Translations under genes and position numbers: made by a program
NCBI RefSeq assembly: GCF_017573545.1
Contig: NZ_JAGEOK010000003.1
Span: 310,001 to 374,000, forward strand
Source of the DNA: Actinomadura nitritigenes
GTDB lineage: Bacteria > Actinomycetota > Actinomycetes > Streptosporangiales > Streptosporangiaceae
Reading direction: 5' to 3'
Length of the DNA: 64,000 nt
Shown: in pieces, positions 9,436-17,997 of the stretch
How the letters are laid out: the number at the start of each line of letters is the position of its first letter
How positions within the stretch are numbered: the stretch's first letter is position 1
The notes under the pieces: generated by a model
What the model was told of the DNA's origin: nothing
Database searches by the model: none
The model's input: the letters and a program-made list of their open reading frames with translations, nothing else

Positions 9436-10325
9436 CGCAGGGCCGCCCGGGCCGCCGGGGACGCGGCCAGGTAGGCCAGCGCCTGGCTGGTGGACCCCTC
9501 GTTCAGCGGGCTGTAGGTGCGCTTGAGGTAGCGCCGCACGGACGCGCCGACCATCCGGCCGTCCGGGGTGAGGCCGGCGGGGCCGGTGCGCCGCAGGTGC
9601 CGCAGCCCGCCCCTGATCCGGCCCCGGACGATCGGGTCGCGGGCCATCAGGAAGCGGTGCCCGCGGTGCCACAGCGCCCCCAGCATGGTGATCGTCTGGC
9701 CCATCGCGCGGAGCCGGGCCGCGTACGAGCCGTCAAGGTGCATGAACAGGTCGTGCGCGACGTGCCGGTGCTCGACCTCCTCGGCGCCGTGCCAGCGCAG
9801 CAGGTCCAGCATCATCGGGTCCGCGCCCGCCTCGTCCAGCGCCCTGGCGTTGAGGATCCAGTCGCCGAGGACGCCGGTGAAGTGCTCGATCGCGGCGATC
9901 AGCGCGATCCGCTCGAACAGCCAGGCGCGCTTGCGGTCGCCCTCCAGGCCGCGGTCGCCGAGCAGGTCCTCGAAGACGAACTCGACCTGCCGGACGAACG
10001 GCCGCACGTCCAGGCCCTGCTCGACGAAGTGGTCGAGGACGGCGTCGTGGGAGGCGGCGTGCATGGCCTCCTGGCCGATGAAGCCGAGCACGTCCTCGCG
10101 GAGACGGTCGTCGCGGATGTACGGGACGGCCTCCTTGAAGATCCTGACGAACCACTCCTCCCCGGCGGGCAGCAGCATGTGCAGGACGTTGATGAGGTGG
10201 GTGGCCACCGGGTCGCGGGGGATCCAGTGCAGGGGGACGTCCGACCAGTCGAACCGGACGTCGCGCGCCTGCAGGACGATGTTCTCCGGCTCCGGGGGCC
10301 GTACGGGCGGACGCTGGACCGACAT
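9432..10325 (-). CDS. Putative diiron 'metal-dependent hydrolase' family protein (PF10118-like)
   Basis: 297 residues, mostly helical. It contains two ExxH motifs (GQEAMHAASH near residue 88 and EEVEHRHVAH near residue 190) plus AIEHFTG between them. That arrangement suits a ferritin-like diiron centre rather than a classical hydrolase. The family is annotated as metal-dependent hydrolase, but its chemistry is poorly known. It is translationally coupled to the reductase downstream, so together they look like a two-component oxygenase or desaturase. A palindrome lies 36-50 bp upstream. ATG 10325 follows GGAGGGA. Confidence 0.75.
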   Translation of the reverse strand: MSVQRPPVRPPEPENIVLQARDVRFDWSDVPLHWIPRDPVATHLINVLHMLLPAGEEWFVRIFKEAVPYIRDDRLREDVLGFIGQEAMHAASHDAVLDHFVEQGLDVRPFVRQVEFVFEDLLGDRGLEGDRKRAWLFERIALIAAIEHFTGVLGDWILNARALDEAGADPMMLDLLRWHGAEEVEHRHVAHDLFMHLDGSYAARLRAMGQTITMLGALWHRGHRFLMARDPIVRGRIRGGLRHLRRTGPAGLTPDGRMVGASVRRYLKRTYSPLNEGSTSQALAYLAASPAARAALR

Positions 10326-10360
10326 GGGGCTTCCCTCCGGCGCACCGACGGGCTATTGAC

Positions 10361-10374
10361 GAGACGTCTAGTAA
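10361..10374. promoter_or_regulatory. Imperfect palindrome upstream of the diiron/reductase pair
   Basis: ACGAGACGTCTAGT contains the perfect core AGACGTCT with near-symmetrical ends, within an AT-richer stretch (to 10379). It is a probable regulator site for the downstream minus-strand operon. No dedicated regulator is adjacent. Confidence 0.4.
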
Positions 10375-10423
10375 GTTACCGGCGGTCCCGGCGCCCAACA
10401 ATGGCACGGTCCGGTGAGGATCG

Positions 10424-11578
10424 TCACCCCTCGGCGTCGCCGGCGAGCGCGAGGGCCGGGACGACCAGCAGCAACGAGCAGGCCGCCGCCACGAAGGCGC
10501 CCGCCGCGCCGGCGTGGTAGACCGGCAGCCAGACCAGCGGCGCGACCGCTCCGCCGCCGAACCGGAACGCCGACACCGCCGACAGCGCCCCGCCCCGGTT
10601 CCCCGGCACCGCCCGCATCGTCAGGCTCTGCAGTGCCACGGTCATCATCGACGCGCCCGCGCCCGCCAGGGTCCACCATGCGGCGAGCGCGCCCACGGAG
10701 CCGGACGACCCGACCACCGCCACGAACACCCCGGTCACGACGGCCGCGACGCCTCCGCACAGCCGCGCCCCGGCGCGCTCGGCGACGCGTCCCCAGACCG
10801 CGCCGAGCACCAGCCCCGCCACGCCGAACCCGAGCAGCGCGACGCCGGTGAGGTCCGCGCCGGCGTGCAGTTTCTCCCGCGCGTACAGCGCCACGAGGAA
10901 CGGCAGCGCCGACGCGCCGAGATAGGACACGAACGAGGCCGCCGACAGCAGGCCCATCCGCCGGCTCAGCAGCGGCCGCCAGGGCGGTGCCGCCGCGGCC
11001 GGGCGCGGCTCCCCCGGCGGCGGCGCGAACGCCAGCAGCACGGCGGCCCCCGCGACCACGACGAACCCGAGCCGCCACGACGACGCCGCCGCGAGGCCGC
11101 CGACGAGCGGCGCGAAGGACTGCCCGGCCGCCTGGCAGCTGGAGTACGCCCCGACCGCCCGGCCGAGGCGGTCGCGCGGCACGATGTCGCCGAGCCCGGC
11201 GAGCAGCAGCGGCGAGGTGAACGCGTTGGCCGCCCCGAGCGCGGCCCGTGCCCCGAGGAAGAGGCCCAGCGCCGGGGCGAGCGCGCACACCAGGGAGCCC
11301 GCCGCGTACACGAGGTAGGCGATCCGGACGGTCCGGCGGCGCCCCCACCGCTCCCCGAGCGTCCCGGACACCAGCTGGACGAGCGCGAACGGCACGAAGT
11401 AGGCGGTCAGCGACGCGGCCGCGGCGCCCGCCGAGGCGTGCACGGACCGGCCGATCTCCGGGAGCATCGGCGCGACGACGCCGCCGCCGAGCGGGCCGAG
11501 CAGCGCGCCGCCGTAGACGGCCGCGACCTTGATCCGCCGCAGTGCCACCGCTCCCCCTAGATCGTTTCGTCCCGGCAT
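10424..11578 (-). CDS. MFS transporter
   Basis: 384 residues with about 12 hydrophobic segments. It has the major-facilitator loop GERWGRRRTVR between helices 2 and 3 and repeated Gly/Ala-rich helices. It resembles drug or metabolite exporters of the DHA1 type. The substrate is unknown. ATG 11578 and GTG 11548 (after GGGGGAG) are both possible starts, and the GTG choice would shorten the N-terminus by 10 residues. It is followed by the diiron/reductase genes after about 100 bp, in the same direction, and is divergent from the SDR gene. Confidence 0.88.
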   Translation of the reverse strand: MPGRNDLGGAVALRRIKVAAVYGGALLGPLGGGVVAPMLPEIGRSVHASAGAAAASLTAYFVPFALVQLVSGTLGERWGRRRTVRIAYLVYAAGSLVCALAPALGLFLGARAALGAANAFTSPLLLAGLGDIVPRDRLGRAVGAYSSCQAAGQSFAPLVGGLAAASSWRLGFVVVAGAAVLLAFAPPPGEPRPAAAAPPWRPLLSRRMGLLSAASFVSYLGASALPFLVALYAREKLHAGADLTGVALLGFGVAGLVLGAVWGRVAERAGARLCGGVAAVVTGVFVAVVGSSGSVGALAAWWTLAGAGASMMTVALQSLTMRAVPGNRGGALSAVSAFRFGGGAVAPLVWLPVYHAGAAGAFVAAACSLLLVVPALALAGDAEG

Positions 11579-11666
11579 CGGGCCCGTCCCCGAATCTTCG
11601 CGAATGCGGTGAACGCCGGGATCGAGGGGGATCCGCCCTTGCGCCCCGGTTGGTCCTGAACTGTAG

Positions 11667-11684
11667 TCTGGACACCTGTCCAGA
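11667..11684. promoter_or_regulatory. TetR operator palindrome, copy 2 (SDR promoter)
   Basis: TCTGGACACCTGTCCAGA has perfect 8-bp arms around a CC centre and matches the site at 4651-4668 except for two bases. It lies 41 bp before the SDR start, in a position to block transcription. It is the same operator as at the TetR gene 7 kb away. Confidence 0.75.
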
Positions 11685-11724
11685 ACCAGCGGCCGGACGG
11701 CCGCCCGCGGAGGGGACTGTGAGC

Positions 11725-12459
11725 ATGAGGTTCGAGGGAAGGGTCGCGGTCGTCACCGGCGCCGCCCAGGGCATCGGCGAGGCGTACGCGCGGGGGCTCG
11801 CGGCGGAGGGCGCGTCCGTCGTCGTCGCGGACGTCGACGAGCGCGGCCAGGCCGTCGCCGACGACATCAAGGGCCTGTTCGTGCGGACGGACGTGTCGGA
11901 CCCGGCGTCCACCGAGGCCATGGCCGCCGCCGCCGTGGAACGGTTCGGCGGCATCGACCACCTGGTGAACAACGCGGCCATCTTCGGCACGATGAAGCTG
12001 GACTTCCTGTTCACCGTCGACTGGGACTACTACAAGAAGTTCATGGCGGTGAACATGGACGGCGCCCTGCTGTGCGCGCGCGCCTGCCAGCCGCACATGC
12101 AGGCGCGCGGCGGCGGGTCGATCGTGAACCAGTCGTCCACGGCCGCCTGGCAGTACTCCGGCTTCTACGGGCTGGCCAAGGTCGCGATCAACGGGCTGAC
12201 GCAGCAGCTCGCGCACGAGTTCGGCAGCATGGGCATCCGGGTGAACGCGATCGCGCCGGGCCCCACCGACACCGAGGCGAACCGCAAGGTCGTGCCCGGC
12301 AACATGTCGCAGAAGATCGTCGACCAGAAGATGGCGCTCAAGCGGATGGGCACGCCCGAGGACATGGTCGGCGCCTGCCTGTTCCTGCTGTCGGACGACG
12401 CCGCGTGGATCACCGGGCAGATCCTGAACGTCGACGGCGGCGAGGTGTTCCGCGCCTAG
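11725..12459 (+). CDS. Short-chain dehydrogenase/reductase
   Basis: 244 residues, the classical SDR length. It has the nucleotide-binding TGAAQGIGEAYARG (about 11-24), NNAAIFG (about 82-88), and the catalytic Ser and YxxxK in SSTAAWQYSGFYGLAKVAI (about 136-154). GPTDTE follows and the family's C-terminal TGQILNVDGG is present. It is an NAD(P)-dependent oxidoreductase acting on a small alcohol or ketone, and the substrate cannot be read from sequence. ATG 11725 is used because GAGGGG lies about 9 nt upstream. The TetR-type operator in its promoter suggests induction by the ligand of the regulator at 4063-4671. Confidence 0.92.
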   Translation: MRFEGRVAVVTGAAQGIGEAYARGLAAEGASVVVADVDERGQAVADDIKGLFVRTDVSDPASTEAMAAAAVERFGGIDHLVNNAAIFGTMKLDFLFTVDWDYYKKFMAVNMDGALLCARACQPHMQARGGGSIVNQSSTAAWQYSGFYGLAKVAINGLTQQLAHEFGSMGIRVNAIAPGPTDTEANRKVVPGNMSQKIVDQKMALKRMGTPEDMVGACLFLLSDDAAWITGQILNVDGGEVFRA

Positions 12460-12528
12460 CGGCGCCGTCGCGGCCCGGAAGCGGCGGGCGTGGCGGGCGT
12501 GGTCCGGAGACGGCGACCGCGCCCGCGG

Positions 12529-13209
12529 CTAGGCGATCCGGGGAGACGGGTCGGGCATCAGCATCGGCCCGGTCACCCGGAACCGCTCGACGCCCCGCCG
12601 GGTCAGGTTGATCCGCAGGTCGATCCAGCCGGCCAGCCCGGAGTCGCGGCAGTCGAGGGCGCCGCGCACGGGGAAGTGCAGGTCGCCGACCGACAGCTTG
12701 GCGCCGTGCACGTGCACCGGCAGCAGGATCCGGGACCCGGCGGTGAGCGGCGCGATCGCGCAGCCGCCGATCTCCCGGCCGCGGGCCTCGCTGCGCACCG
12801 CCTCCGCCGCCACCCGGGCGCGCGCCGCCGGATGGACCGCGCCGAGCAGCATCCGGCTCCGTGCCGTCCGGGAGGAGCCCTCCGGCGCCGCCCGGACGGC
12901 CCGCGGCGCGCACCCGATGAGCCCCGGATGCCCGGACGCGCTGTACACCCCGTCTGCACGCCCCACGCCGAGGACGTCCACCACGATCACGTCGCCGGGC
13001 TCCGCGCCGACGACCACGAGCGGGCCGCACAGCACCGCGTCCTCGCCCGGCTCGCGGGCCGCGCACTCCATCCGGACGGTCCCACCGGTGATCACCTCGG
13101 CGACCCCCGGGATGGCGGGATGCCAGCGGTCGTGCCCGGGCACCGGCCGCCCGGTCCCCTCCAGCGTGAAGGGGGCGGCCGGCGCGGGCGGAACGGATGA
13201 GAGCGTCAA
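12529..13209 (-). CDS. Short acetamidase/formamidase family protein
   Basis: 226 residues from TTG 13209 (GGAAGGAC upstream). The features are those of the FmdA/AmdA family: HDRWHPAIPGVAEV near the N-terminus, CGPLVVVGAEPGDVIVVDVL (about 80-100), and IGGCAIAPLTAGSRILLPV in the middle. FmdA enzymes hydrolyse formamide or acetamide to ammonia and are usually well over 300 residues, so this is a compact version and may have another substrate. It is convergent with the SDR gene. Confidence 0.75.
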   Translation of the reverse strand: MTLSSVPPAPAAPFTLEGTGRPVPGHDRWHPAIPGVAEVITGGTVRMECAAREPGEDAVLCGPLVVVGAEPGDVIVVDVLGVGRADGVYSASGHPGLIGCAPRAVRAAPEGSSRTARSRMLLGAVHPAARARVAAEAVRSEARGREIGGCAIAPLTAGSRILLPVHVHGAKLSVGDLHFPVRGALDCRDSGLAGWIDLRINLTRRGVERFRVTGPMLMPDPSPRIA

Positions 13210-13376
13210 GGCGGGCGTCCTTCCAGAACGGTGACCGGGAACGGTCCCGATCCTGTCCTGGACGCGTTTCGGCCGGATTTCACCGCCGCGAAGGACACGT
13301 CAAACCGCCATCACCGGGAACCGGAACGGCCGCGCCGCGCCGCGCCGGGGTCCGCTTCCGGAGGCCCGGTGCCGGG

Positions 13377-14501
13377 TCAGCGGAGCCCGGTGGAGCGCCG
13401 CAGCGCGGTCTGGATCAGCCGGTCGACGAGGGACGGGTAGTCCAGCCCGGTCGCGGCCCACATCTGCGGGAACGCCGACGCCGGCGTGAACCCCGGCATC
13501 GTGTTGATCTCATTGAGGATCCAGCGGCCGTCCGGGGTGTGGAAGAAGTCGACGCGGGCGAGGCCCTCGCAGTCCAGCGCCTCGAACGCCTGCGCCGCGA
13601 TGGTCCGGACCTCGTCGATCGCCTCCGCGGGCAGGTCCGGCGGGATCGCCATCCGGGTGCCGCCGTCGAGGTACTTGGTCTCGAAGTCGTAGAAGTCGTG
13701 GTCGCCGGCCATCAGCACCTCGGCGGGCAGGCTCGCCTCCGGCGGGCCGTCGTCCACGCCCTGCAGCACGCCGCACTCGATCTCGCGGCCCTCGATCGCC
13801 GCCTCCACGATCACCTTCGGGTCGTGCTCGCGGGCCGTCTCGACGGCCGTCTCCAGGTCGGCCTCGTCGGCGACCCGGGTGATGCCCATGCTGGACCCGG
13901 CGCGGGCCGGCTTGACGAACACCGCCCGCCCGGCGGCGAGGCCGAGCTGCTCCTTGACCTCGTCGAGCTTGCGCTTGCGCTCGCGGCGCCACTCCCGGTC
14001 GCCGATCAGCACGTACGGGCCGACGGGCAGCCCGCGCGCCTGCCAGACGAGCTTCATGAACCCCTTGTCCATGCCGACCGCGCTGGCCAGCACCCCGGCG
14101 CCGACGTACCGGACGCCCGCCAGGTCCAGCATCCCCTGGATGGTGCCGTCCTCGCCGTACGGGCCGTGCAGCAGCGGCAGCACCACGTCGACCTCGCCGA
14201 GCGTGGCGGGGACCTTGCCCGGCTCGACGACCATCAGGCCCCGGCTGTCGGGGTCGAACGGCAGCGCGAGGGCGCTGCCCTCGCCGGACACCTCGGGCAG
14301 CCGGCCGTCCTGGATCGCGAGCCGCTGGTCCCCGGAGGCGAGCACCCAGCGGCCGTCGCGGGCGATGCCGATCGGCAGCACCTCGTAGCGGTCCCGGTCG
14401 ATCGCGGCCATCACGGCGCCCGCGGTGACGCAGGAGATCGCGTGCTCGGAGCTGCGCCCGCCGAACACCACGGCCACGCGAATCTTGGAAACCTGGGACA
14501 T
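13377..14501 (-). CDS. ddl: D-alanine--D-alanine ligase
   Basis: 374 residues. It joins two D-alanines for the peptidoglycan stem peptide. The N-terminal domain has VAVVFGGRSSEHAISCVTAG, followed by GPYGEDGTIQGMLD. The ATP-grasp core has KPARAGSSMGI and the metal site NEINTMPGFTP near the C-terminus. The length is normal for the long D-Ala ligases of actinobacteria. The ATG start is 93 bp downstream of the gpsA stop, in the same direction, so a plsC-gpsA-ddl unit is likely. Confidence 0.96.
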   Translation of the reverse strand: MSQVSKIRVAVVFGGRSSEHAISCVTAGAVMAAIDRDRYEVLPIGIARDGRWVLASGDQRLAIQDGRLPEVSGEGSALALPFDPDSRGLMVVEPGKVPATLGEVDVVLPLLHGPYGEDGTIQGMLDLAGVRYVGAGVLASAVGMDKGFMKLVWQARGLPVGPYVLIGDREWRRERKRKLDEVKEQLGLAAGRAVFVKPARAGSSMGITRVADEADLETAVETAREHDPKVIVEAAIEGREIECGVLQGVDDGPPEASLPAEVLMAGDHDFYDFETKYLDGGTRMAIPPDLPAEAIDEVRTIAAQAFEALDCEGLARVDFFHTPDGRWILNEINTMPGFTPASAFPQMWAATGLDYPSLVDRLIQTALRRSTGLR

Positions 14502-14593
14502 GATTCCCGACCCTACCGGTGATCAGTACAGCGCGGCCACGAACGATCCGGGCGCGCCCCGGCCACCGGACGCGACGTCGCGTCGTCCACGGG

Positions 14594-15604
14594 TCACACT
14601 CCGTACCGTTCCGGTTTCGGTGAACGGGAGATCAGCGAGATCGCCGCCTCCGTGATGGGGGTGCCGTGGTATAGCACCGAGACGACCGCCTCGGTGATCG
14701 GCATCTCCACGTTGTGCTTGCGGGCCAGCTCCAGCACCGCCTCCGAGGACTTCACGCCCTCGGCGGTCTGCTTGGTGGCGGCGACCACCTGCTCCAGCGT
14801 CATCCCGCGGCCGAGGTTCTCGCCGAACGTCCGGTTCCGCGCCAGCGGCGACATGCAGGACGCGGCGAGGTCGCCCATCCCGGCGAGCCCCGCGAAGGTG
14901 TGCTCGTCGGCGCCGAGCGCGATCCCGAGCCGGGTGATCTCGGCGAGCCCGCGGGTCATCAGCACCGCCTGGGTGTTGGACCCGAACCCGAGGCCGACCG
15001 ACATCCCGACGCACAGCGCGACGACGTTCTTGATCGCCCCGCCCAGCTCCACGCCGATCACGTCGGTGGAGGTGTAGACGCGGAAGTAGGGGGTCATGGT
15101 GGCGGCCTGCAGCCCCACCGCGGCCCGCTCGTCCACGCAGGCGGCGACCGCCGCGCTCGGCTCGCCGGTCGCGATCTCGCGCGCCACGTTCGGCCCGCTG
15201 AACACCGCGACCCGCTCCTCCGGGACGTCGGCGACCTCCCGGACGACCTCCGACATCCGCCGGGTGGTGCCGAGCTCGACGCCCTTCATCAGGCTGACCA
15301 GGACCGCGCCGGACGGCAGCAGCGGCACCCAGCCGGAGAGGTTCTCGCGCAGGCTCTGCGCCGGGACGGCGAGCGCCACGAAGTCGGCGCCGTCCAGCGC
15401 CTCGGCGGGGTCGAGGGTCGCCCGGATCGCCGCGGGCAGCTCCACGCCCGGCAGGTAGTCGGTGTTCTCGTGCCGCTCGTTGATCGACTCGACGAGCTCG
15501 GGCCGGCGCCCCCACAGGCTGACCTCGCCGCCCGCGTCGTGCAGCAGCTTGGCGAACGTGGTCCCCCAGGACCCGGCGCCCATCACCGCGGTGCGGTAGG
15601 TCAC
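14594..15604 (-). CDS. gpsA: Glycerol-3-phosphate dehydrogenase [NAD(P)+]
   Basis: 336 residues. It makes sn-glycerol 3-phosphate from dihydroxyacetone phosphate for phospholipid synthesis. The Rossmann motif GAGSWGTTFAKLLHDAGG is at the N-terminus, FSGPNVAREIA lies around 140, the catalytic Lys is in GGAIKNVVAL, and the C-terminal domain has GLAGMGDLAASC. The GTG start overlaps the stop of the acyltransferase by 4 nt (GTGA). That coupling fits the pathway, because its product is the acceptor for acyl chains. Confidence 0.96.
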   Translation of the reverse strand: MTYRTAVMGAGSWGTTFAKLLHDAGGEVSLWGRRPELVESINERHENTDYLPGVELPAAIRATLDPAEALDGADFVALAVPAQSLRENLSGWVPLLPSGAVLVSLMKGVELGTTRRMSEVVREVADVPEERVAVFSGPNVAREIATGEPSAAVAACVDERAAVGLQAATMTPYFRVYTSTDVIGVELGGAIKNVVALCVGMSVGLGFGSNTQAVLMTRGLAEITRLGIALGADEHTFAGLAGMGDLAASCMSPLARNRTFGENLGRGMTLEQVVAATKQTAEGVKSSEAVLELARKHNVEMPITEAVVSVLYHGTPITEAAISLISRSPKPERYGV

Positions 15605-16506
15605 GAGTCACCCGCCTTCGTCGTCTCGGTGGTGTCGGAGGCGCCGGCCGTCTCGGCGGCGCCGTCCGCCGGCCCGGCCGGGTCGGGCACCCCGCCGGCC
15701 TCGGCCCGCCCGGCGGTCTTCGCGGCCGCCGCGTCCTCGGCCTCCTTGGCGGCGCGGCGGCGCTCCTCCAGCACCCGGTGGTGGTCGTAGCGCTCGGCGG
15801 GCGGCCGCTCGCCGCGCAGCTCGCCGACCAGCTCGCTGATCACGTCCATGATGTCGTCGGTGGCCGCGCGCAGCGTCTCCTTGGTGAGCGGCAGGCCCTC
15901 GTACTTCGACAGGTCGACCGGCGGCCCCGCGATCACCTTCATCGTCTTGCGCGGGAACGGGTGGAACCCCTTCTTCAGGCTCCCGGCGAGCCCGCGCTGC
16001 TCGGCCTTCTTGTACGGCAGCAGCTCGTGCGCGCCCCACGTCGCGACGGGGACGACCTTCGCGCCCGTCTGCAGCGCCATCCGCGCCACGCCCGTCTGGC
16101 CGGTCATCGGCCACAGCTCGGGGTCGCGGGTGCAGCTGCCCTCCGGGTAGAACATCAGGCACTCGCCGTCCACCAGCGCCTTCTCGGCGTCCTCGAGGGC
16201 CATGGCGGCGTCGGCGCGGTCGCGGTGCACCGGGATCTGGCCGGTGCCGCGCATCACGGCTCCGACGATCGGCGTGCTGAACAGCGCGGCCTTGGCCAGG
16301 TAGACGGGGTAGCGCCCCGCCTCGTAGACGAAGTGGGCGAGGGCCAGCGGGTCGGACTCGGAGATGTGGTTGGCGGCGATGATCACGCCGCCGGTCCTGG
16401 GCACGTTGCCCCGGCCGCGCCAGTCCCGTCTCAGCAGCCCGAACAGCAGCGGCCGCAGGATGACGATCGTGAGCTTGCGCCAGCCAGGCGAGTACCCGTG
16501 GCTCAT
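15601..16506 (-). CDS. plsC: 1-acyl-sn-glycerol-3-phosphate acyltransferase
   Basis: 301 residues from ATG 16506, chosen for the strong GGAGGAGGGG 7 nt upstream. It is a PlsC-type acyltransferase acting at the inner membrane face. The catalytic NHISESDPLAL (HxxxxD) is near residue 50, the substrate motif YPEGSCTRD near 125, and VPVATWGAHELLP near 155. The last 60 residues are an Ala/Glu-rich low-complexity tail. It is coupled to gpsA downstream and divergent from cofC. Confidence 0.93.
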   Translation of the reverse strand: MSHGYSPGWRKLTIVILRPLLFGLLRRDWRGRGNVPRTGGVIIAANHISESDPLALAHFVYEAGRYPVYLAKAALFSTPIVGAVMRGTGQIPVHRDRADAAMALEDAEKALVDGECLMFYPEGSCTRDPELWPMTGQTGVARMALQTGAKVVPVATWGAHELLPYKKAEQRGLAGSLKKGFHPFPRKTMKVIAGPPVDLSKYEGLPLTKETLRAATDDIMDVISELVGELRGERPPAERYDHHRVLEERRRAAKEAEDAAAAKTAGRAEAGGVPDPAGPADGAAETAGASDTTETTKAGDS

Positions 16507-16592
16507 GACCCGTCCCCTCCTCCATCCGTACCCGACGTGAACGCGGGGTGTCCACAAGTGTCGCGGTTGTCTGCGCATAGTGTCGAGTTGCC

Positions 16593-17279
16593 ATGTCTAC
16601 CCCAGCGCCCAGCGCGCCTCATCCCGAGTGGTCGCTCGTCGTGCCGGTCAAGGTGCTGGCCAGGGCCAAGACCCGCATGTCCGCGGCGGCGGGGCCGCAC
16701 CGCGAGGCGCTCGCCCTGGCGGTCGCCGCCGACACCGTCGCGGCCGCGCTCCGCTGCGCCCGCGTCCGCGATGTGATAGTGGTCACCGACGATCCCGTGC
16801 CCGCCGGGGAGCTGGCCGCGCTCGGCGCCCGGATCGTCCCCGACGAGCCCGACGCCGGGTTGAACCCGGCCCTGATCCACGGGGCGGGGCGCGGCCGCGA
16901 CCTCGCCCCGGACGCGGGCGTCGGCGCGCTGTCCGCCGATCTGCCCGCCCTGCGGCCGGAGGAGCTCGCCGCGGTTCTCGACGCCGCGGCGGGGGCGCCG
17001 GAGGCGTTCGTCCCGGACGCGGCGGGCATCGGCACCACGCTCTACACGGCGCGTCCCGGCGTCCCCTTCTCCCCCGCCTTCGGCGGCGACTCCCGCACGG
17101 CGCACCGCGCGCGCGGCGCCCGCGAGCTGCTGCTGCCCGGGACCGACAGCGTCCGCCGCGACGTCGACACCCCCGACGACCTCCGCGCCGCCCTGGCCCT
17201 CGGCACCGGCCCGCGCACCGCGGCCGTCGCCGCCCTGCTCCCCGATTTCGCGCCGTCCGCCGGGCACGGCCGGGGATAG
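16593..17279 (+). CDS. cofC: 2-phospho-L-lactate (or PEP) guanylyltransferase
   Basis: 228 residues. It activates phospholactate or phosphoenolpyruvate with GTP for coenzyme F420 synthesis (CofC, called FbiD in mycobacteria). The N-terminal nucleotidyltransferase motif is VPVKVLARAKTRMS, with VVTDDPVPAG around 70, GLNPALIHG near 90, LSADLPALRPEEL near 110 and FSPAFGGDSRTAH near 160. The length is standard. It is divergent from plsC and is followed 9 bp later by a small cold-shock-like gene. No other F420 gene is in the window. Confidence 0.9.
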   Translation: MSTPAPSAPHPEWSLVVPVKVLARAKTRMSAAAGPHREALALAVAADTVAAALRCARVRDVIVVTDDPVPAGELAALGARIVPDEPDAGLNPALIHGAGRGRDLAPDAGVGALSADLPALRPEELAAVLDAAAGAPEAFVPDAAGIGTTLYTARPGVPFSPAFGGDSRTAHRARGARELLLPGTDSVRRDVDTPDDLRAALALGTGPRTAAVAALLPDFAPSAGHGRG

Positions 17280-17288
17280 GGTTCCCGC

Positions 17289-17495
17289 ATGCAGGGGACG
17301 GTGAAGGACTTCGACCCGGCCGCGCGGGCGGGGAGCGTGCTGCTGGACGACGGGACGGAGCTGCCGTTCGACGCGGACGCGTTCGCGGCGGGGGGCCTGC
17401 GGCTGCTGCGCTTCGGGCAGCGGGTGAACCTCGCGATGGAGGGCGACCGGGTCACGGTGGTGACGCTGTCGACGTTCCCCTTGCCGGGGATCTGA
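17289..17495 (+). CDS. Cold-shock-domain-like small protein
   Basis: 68 residues resembling a shortened CspA beta-barrel: MQGTVKDFDPAARAGSVLLDDGTEL, then FGQRVNLAM. The typical RNA-binding FGF/FVH aromatic motifs are weak or missing, so nucleic-acid binding is uncertain. It lies 9 bp after cofC, probably on the same transcript, and ends before a long hairpin. Confidence 0.75.
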   Translation: MQGTVKDFDPAARAGSVLLDDGTELPFDADAFAAGGLRLLRFGQRVNLAMEGDRVTVVTLSTFPLPGI

Positions 17496-17509
17496 ACGGG
17501 CCGTGGAAA

Positions 17510-17552
17510 CGGCAGCGCCCGGGACCGTTCAGGACGGTCCCGGGCGCTGCCG
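17510..17552. terminator. Long bidirectional hairpin between cold-shock-like gene and hup
   Basis: A 19-bp perfect stem (arms 17510-17528 and 17534-17552; left arm CGGCAGCGCCCGGGACCGT) closed by a 5-nt TCAGG loop, in a 65-bp gap between convergent genes. It is very stable, with no U-tract. Confidence 0.85.
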
Positions 17553-17560
17553 CGGTGAGG

Positions 17561-17839
17561 CTACTTCTTGCCGGCCACCAGGTTCTTGAAGTCCGCCCCG
17601 GCCTTGAACTTCGGCACGGACGTCGCGGGAACCTCGATGGTCTTGCCCGTTGCGGGGTTGCGGGCCGTACGGGCAGGCCGGTCGGCCTTCTCGAACGAAC
17701 CGAACCCGGTGATCGCCACCTTGTCGCCCTTGGCGACGGCGGATTGGATCGCCTCCAGGATCGCGTCGACGGCCTCGGCTGCGGCCTTCTTGCTGCCCAG
17801 CCGGTCAGAGATGGCGTCGACCAGCTCACGCTTGTTCAT
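17561..17839 (-). CDS. hup: HU family nucleoid protein
   Basis: 92 residues, the short HU form without the Lys/Ala-rich C-terminal tail. It begins MNKRELVDAISDRLGSKKAA and has the DNA-arm signature GFGSFEKADRPARTARNPAT (about 47-66). It is a histone-like DNA-binding and DNA-bending protein. It has a clear ribosome site (AGGAG, 6 nt before ATG) and a good promoter. Its position between cofC and leuD matches other actinomycete chromosomes as I remember them. Confidence 0.96.
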   Translation of the reverse strand: MNKRELVDAISDRLGSKKAAAEAVDAILEAIQSAVAKGDKVAITGFGSFEKADRPARTARNPATGKTIEVPATSVPKFKAGADFKNLVAGKK

Positions 17840-17873
17840 GGGTTACTCCTCTAGTTCCCCCCTTGCCCGAACG

Positions 17874-17902
17874 AAACTAAGGGACCCTCAGCATGGACAC
17901 AA
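17874..17902 (-). promoter_or_regulatory. hup promoter
   Basis: On the minus strand, TTGTGT (17897-17902) and TAGTTT (17874-17879) are separated by 17 bp, a good housekeeping-sigma match 35 bp before the hup ATG. Confidence 0.6.
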
Positions 17903-17997
17903 TCACCTGCACGCAGAAGTTGCCGTGTCGCTGGCGTTTTTGTCGGCCTCGCCCCCGTCTCGCCGGGTGACCGGACCGGATCCGGCCACTGCGCACG

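Noticed and set aside
15608..16594. 328-codon frame in another register over plsC
   Set aside because: Wrong-frame translation of plsC with Arg-rich low complexity.
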